From Lachnospiraceae bacterium OM04-12BH (lineage in GTDB: Bacteria > Bacillota > Clostridia > Lachnospirales > Lachnospiraceae), in NCBI GenBank assembly GCA_003490145.1, contig QULQ01000007.1:62001-126000 (forward strand): 64,000 nt of DNA, read 5' to 3'. Each line of letters opens with the position of its first letter. Positions within the stretch are counted from its first letter, which is position 1. Below are positions 63,431 to 64,000 of the stretch, piece after piece. The position numbers and the translations under genes are program-made. A model generated the notes under the pieces. It made no database searches and was not told the origin of the DNA. It worked only from the letters and a program-made list of their open reading frames with translations.

Positions 63431-63804
63431 GAGTTGGAATCTCCTTTCTTTATGCTTTTTTTAGAATTGTTAATGATCTTTTGCGTGACAAGGCCGGAAA
63501 CCGCCATTACAATAATAGTAGACACGATGATCACGATTATGTACGGAAGGAGTGACGGTTTTATGACTGACCAGGACTCCATCAGACCAACGGCAGCAGG
63601 AATGAACATGACAGGCATGATCTCGATCAGGAAGATGCCAGTTTCTCTTACTTCTTCTGCGGCGAACACCCTGAAATGCAGACAGAGCAGCATCAGTAGG
63701 ATTCCATAAATGCTTGAAGGAACCGGCAGCGGGATCAGATAATGCAGGATCTCACCAAGGAAGGATACCAGCAGGATAATAACGAACTGTTTTAAGTACT
63801 TCAC
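63427..63804 (-). CDS. lrgA: LrgA/CidA-family holin-like membrane protein
   Basis: The 125-residue protein has four hydrophobic helices with the conserved LGEILHYLIPLPVPSSIYGILLMLL and LIEIMPVMFIPAAVGLMESW. The GTG start (63804) lies nine bases after AAAAGGAG. It is the first gene of the lrgAB unit. Confidence 0.94.
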   Translation of the reverse strand: MKYLKQFVIILLVSFLGEILHYLIPLPVPSSIYGILLMLLCLHFRVFAAEEVRETGIFLIEIMPVMFIPAAVGLMESWSVIKPSLLPYIIVIIVSTIIVMAVSGLVTQKIINNSKKSIKKGDSNS

Positions 63805-63874
63805 GGGATTAAACTCCTTTTTTCTTCATGATAGATTGGTATGGCGCCCAGGAGCTCCCGGTACACCAGCGATT

Positions 63875-63903
63875 ATTGTAGCACCGGGATTTTGTACGGA
63901 CAA
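63875..63903 (-). promoter_or_regulatory. Promoter of lrgAB
   Basis: Minus strand TTGTCC (63903-63898), 17 bp and TACAAT (63880-63875), about 70 bp upstream of lrgA. Confidence 0.6.
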
Positions 63904-63945
63904 GAGTGAATATCAACAAAAAGAAACAGATGCAGGAGGCAGGAA

Positions 63946-64000
63946 ATGTCACAGGTAACCAAAAAGGCACTGGCAGCAGCACTAAAGGATCAGCTTCTGA
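63946..64000 (+). CDS. TetR-family transcriptional regulator, C-terminus outside window
   Basis: ATG 63946 follows AGGAGGCAGG. Only 18 residues are visible (MSQVTKKALAAALKDQLL). This opening is typical of TetR-type regulators related to DhaS, in which it forms the first helix before the helix-turn-helix. It is divergent from lrgAB and could control it. The call rests on a short piece. Confidence 0.5.
   Translation, partial: MSQVTKKALAAALKDQLL

Noticed and set aside
1..64000. tRNA or rRNA genes, insertion sequences, prophage or integration sites
   Set aside because: Reading both strands I found no T-loop/acceptor-stem patterns, transposase or integrase motifs; a dedicated tRNA search was not possible.

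Overview
This 64 kb window looks like ordinary chromosome from a Gram-positive gut anaerobe of the Clostridia, most likely Lachnospiraceae. The grounds are strong AGGAGG-type ribosome binding sites, many lipoproteins with lipoboxes, MetNIQ, a LytS/YesN system, a clostripain-type protease, split L-serine dehydratase, and the family content as a whole. I cannot name a genus. I see no tRNA, rRNA, CRISPR array, transposase, integrase or phage gene.

Layout. 1-3.1 kb: end of ispE, a GntR/FCD regulator, a small membrane protein, murI and a DUF1934-like protein. 3.2-10.1 kb: envelope and proteolysis genes, namely an anchored hypothetical, a secreted FKBP/trigger-factor-like foldase, an NlpC/P60 hydrolase, a ClpX-type unfoldase, a Csp-like subtilase with an altered oxyanion residue, and a signal peptidase II-like protein. 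10.2-12.2 kb: a YtrA-type GntR/ABC operon. 12.3-16.1 kb: a divergent carbamate kinase and metNIQ. 16.3-21.1 kb: LacI regulator, xylulokinase, DUF4867 protein and a FucI/AraA-like isomerase, forming a sugar catabolic operon. 21.2-28 kb: MATE exporter, YlmH-type S4 protein, AEC transporter, pepT, sdaAB/sdaAA, cytidylate-kinase-like protein. 28.1-35.2 kb: complete branched-chain amino acid ABC transporter followed by an aminotransferase and a 2-hydroxyacid dehydrogenase. 35.3-42.1 kb: a GGDEF protein and a 1805-residue repeat-bearing surface protein.

42.2-47.6 kb: ribosomal protein L25/Ctc, then a clostripain-family lipoprotein, a lipoprotein with an internal duplication, an orphan LytTR response regulator and a small hypothetical protein. 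Three promoters around this regulator carry the same direct repeat, TGGCA-N15-TGGCA, in nearly the same place relative to the -10 box. This looks like a local, undescribed regulon. 47.6-51.2 kb: GH2 glycosidase, a 29-residue membrane peptide, a polysaccharide deacetylase, and a compact type I toxin-antitoxin-like locus (31-residue hydrophobic peptide plus a convergent small RNA).

51.4-62.7 kb: a sugar-sensing and uptake locus resembling the XylFII-LytS-YesN three-component system of Clostridium beijerinckii, with two further sugar-binding lipoproteins, a two-domain ABC ATPase and a permease, followed by a chemotaxis receptor. 62.7-64 kb: lrgB and lrgA on the minus strand and the start of a TetR-type regulator. 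The xylulokinase operon and the xylose-type transporter may belong to one physiology although they lie 35 kb apart; that is inference.
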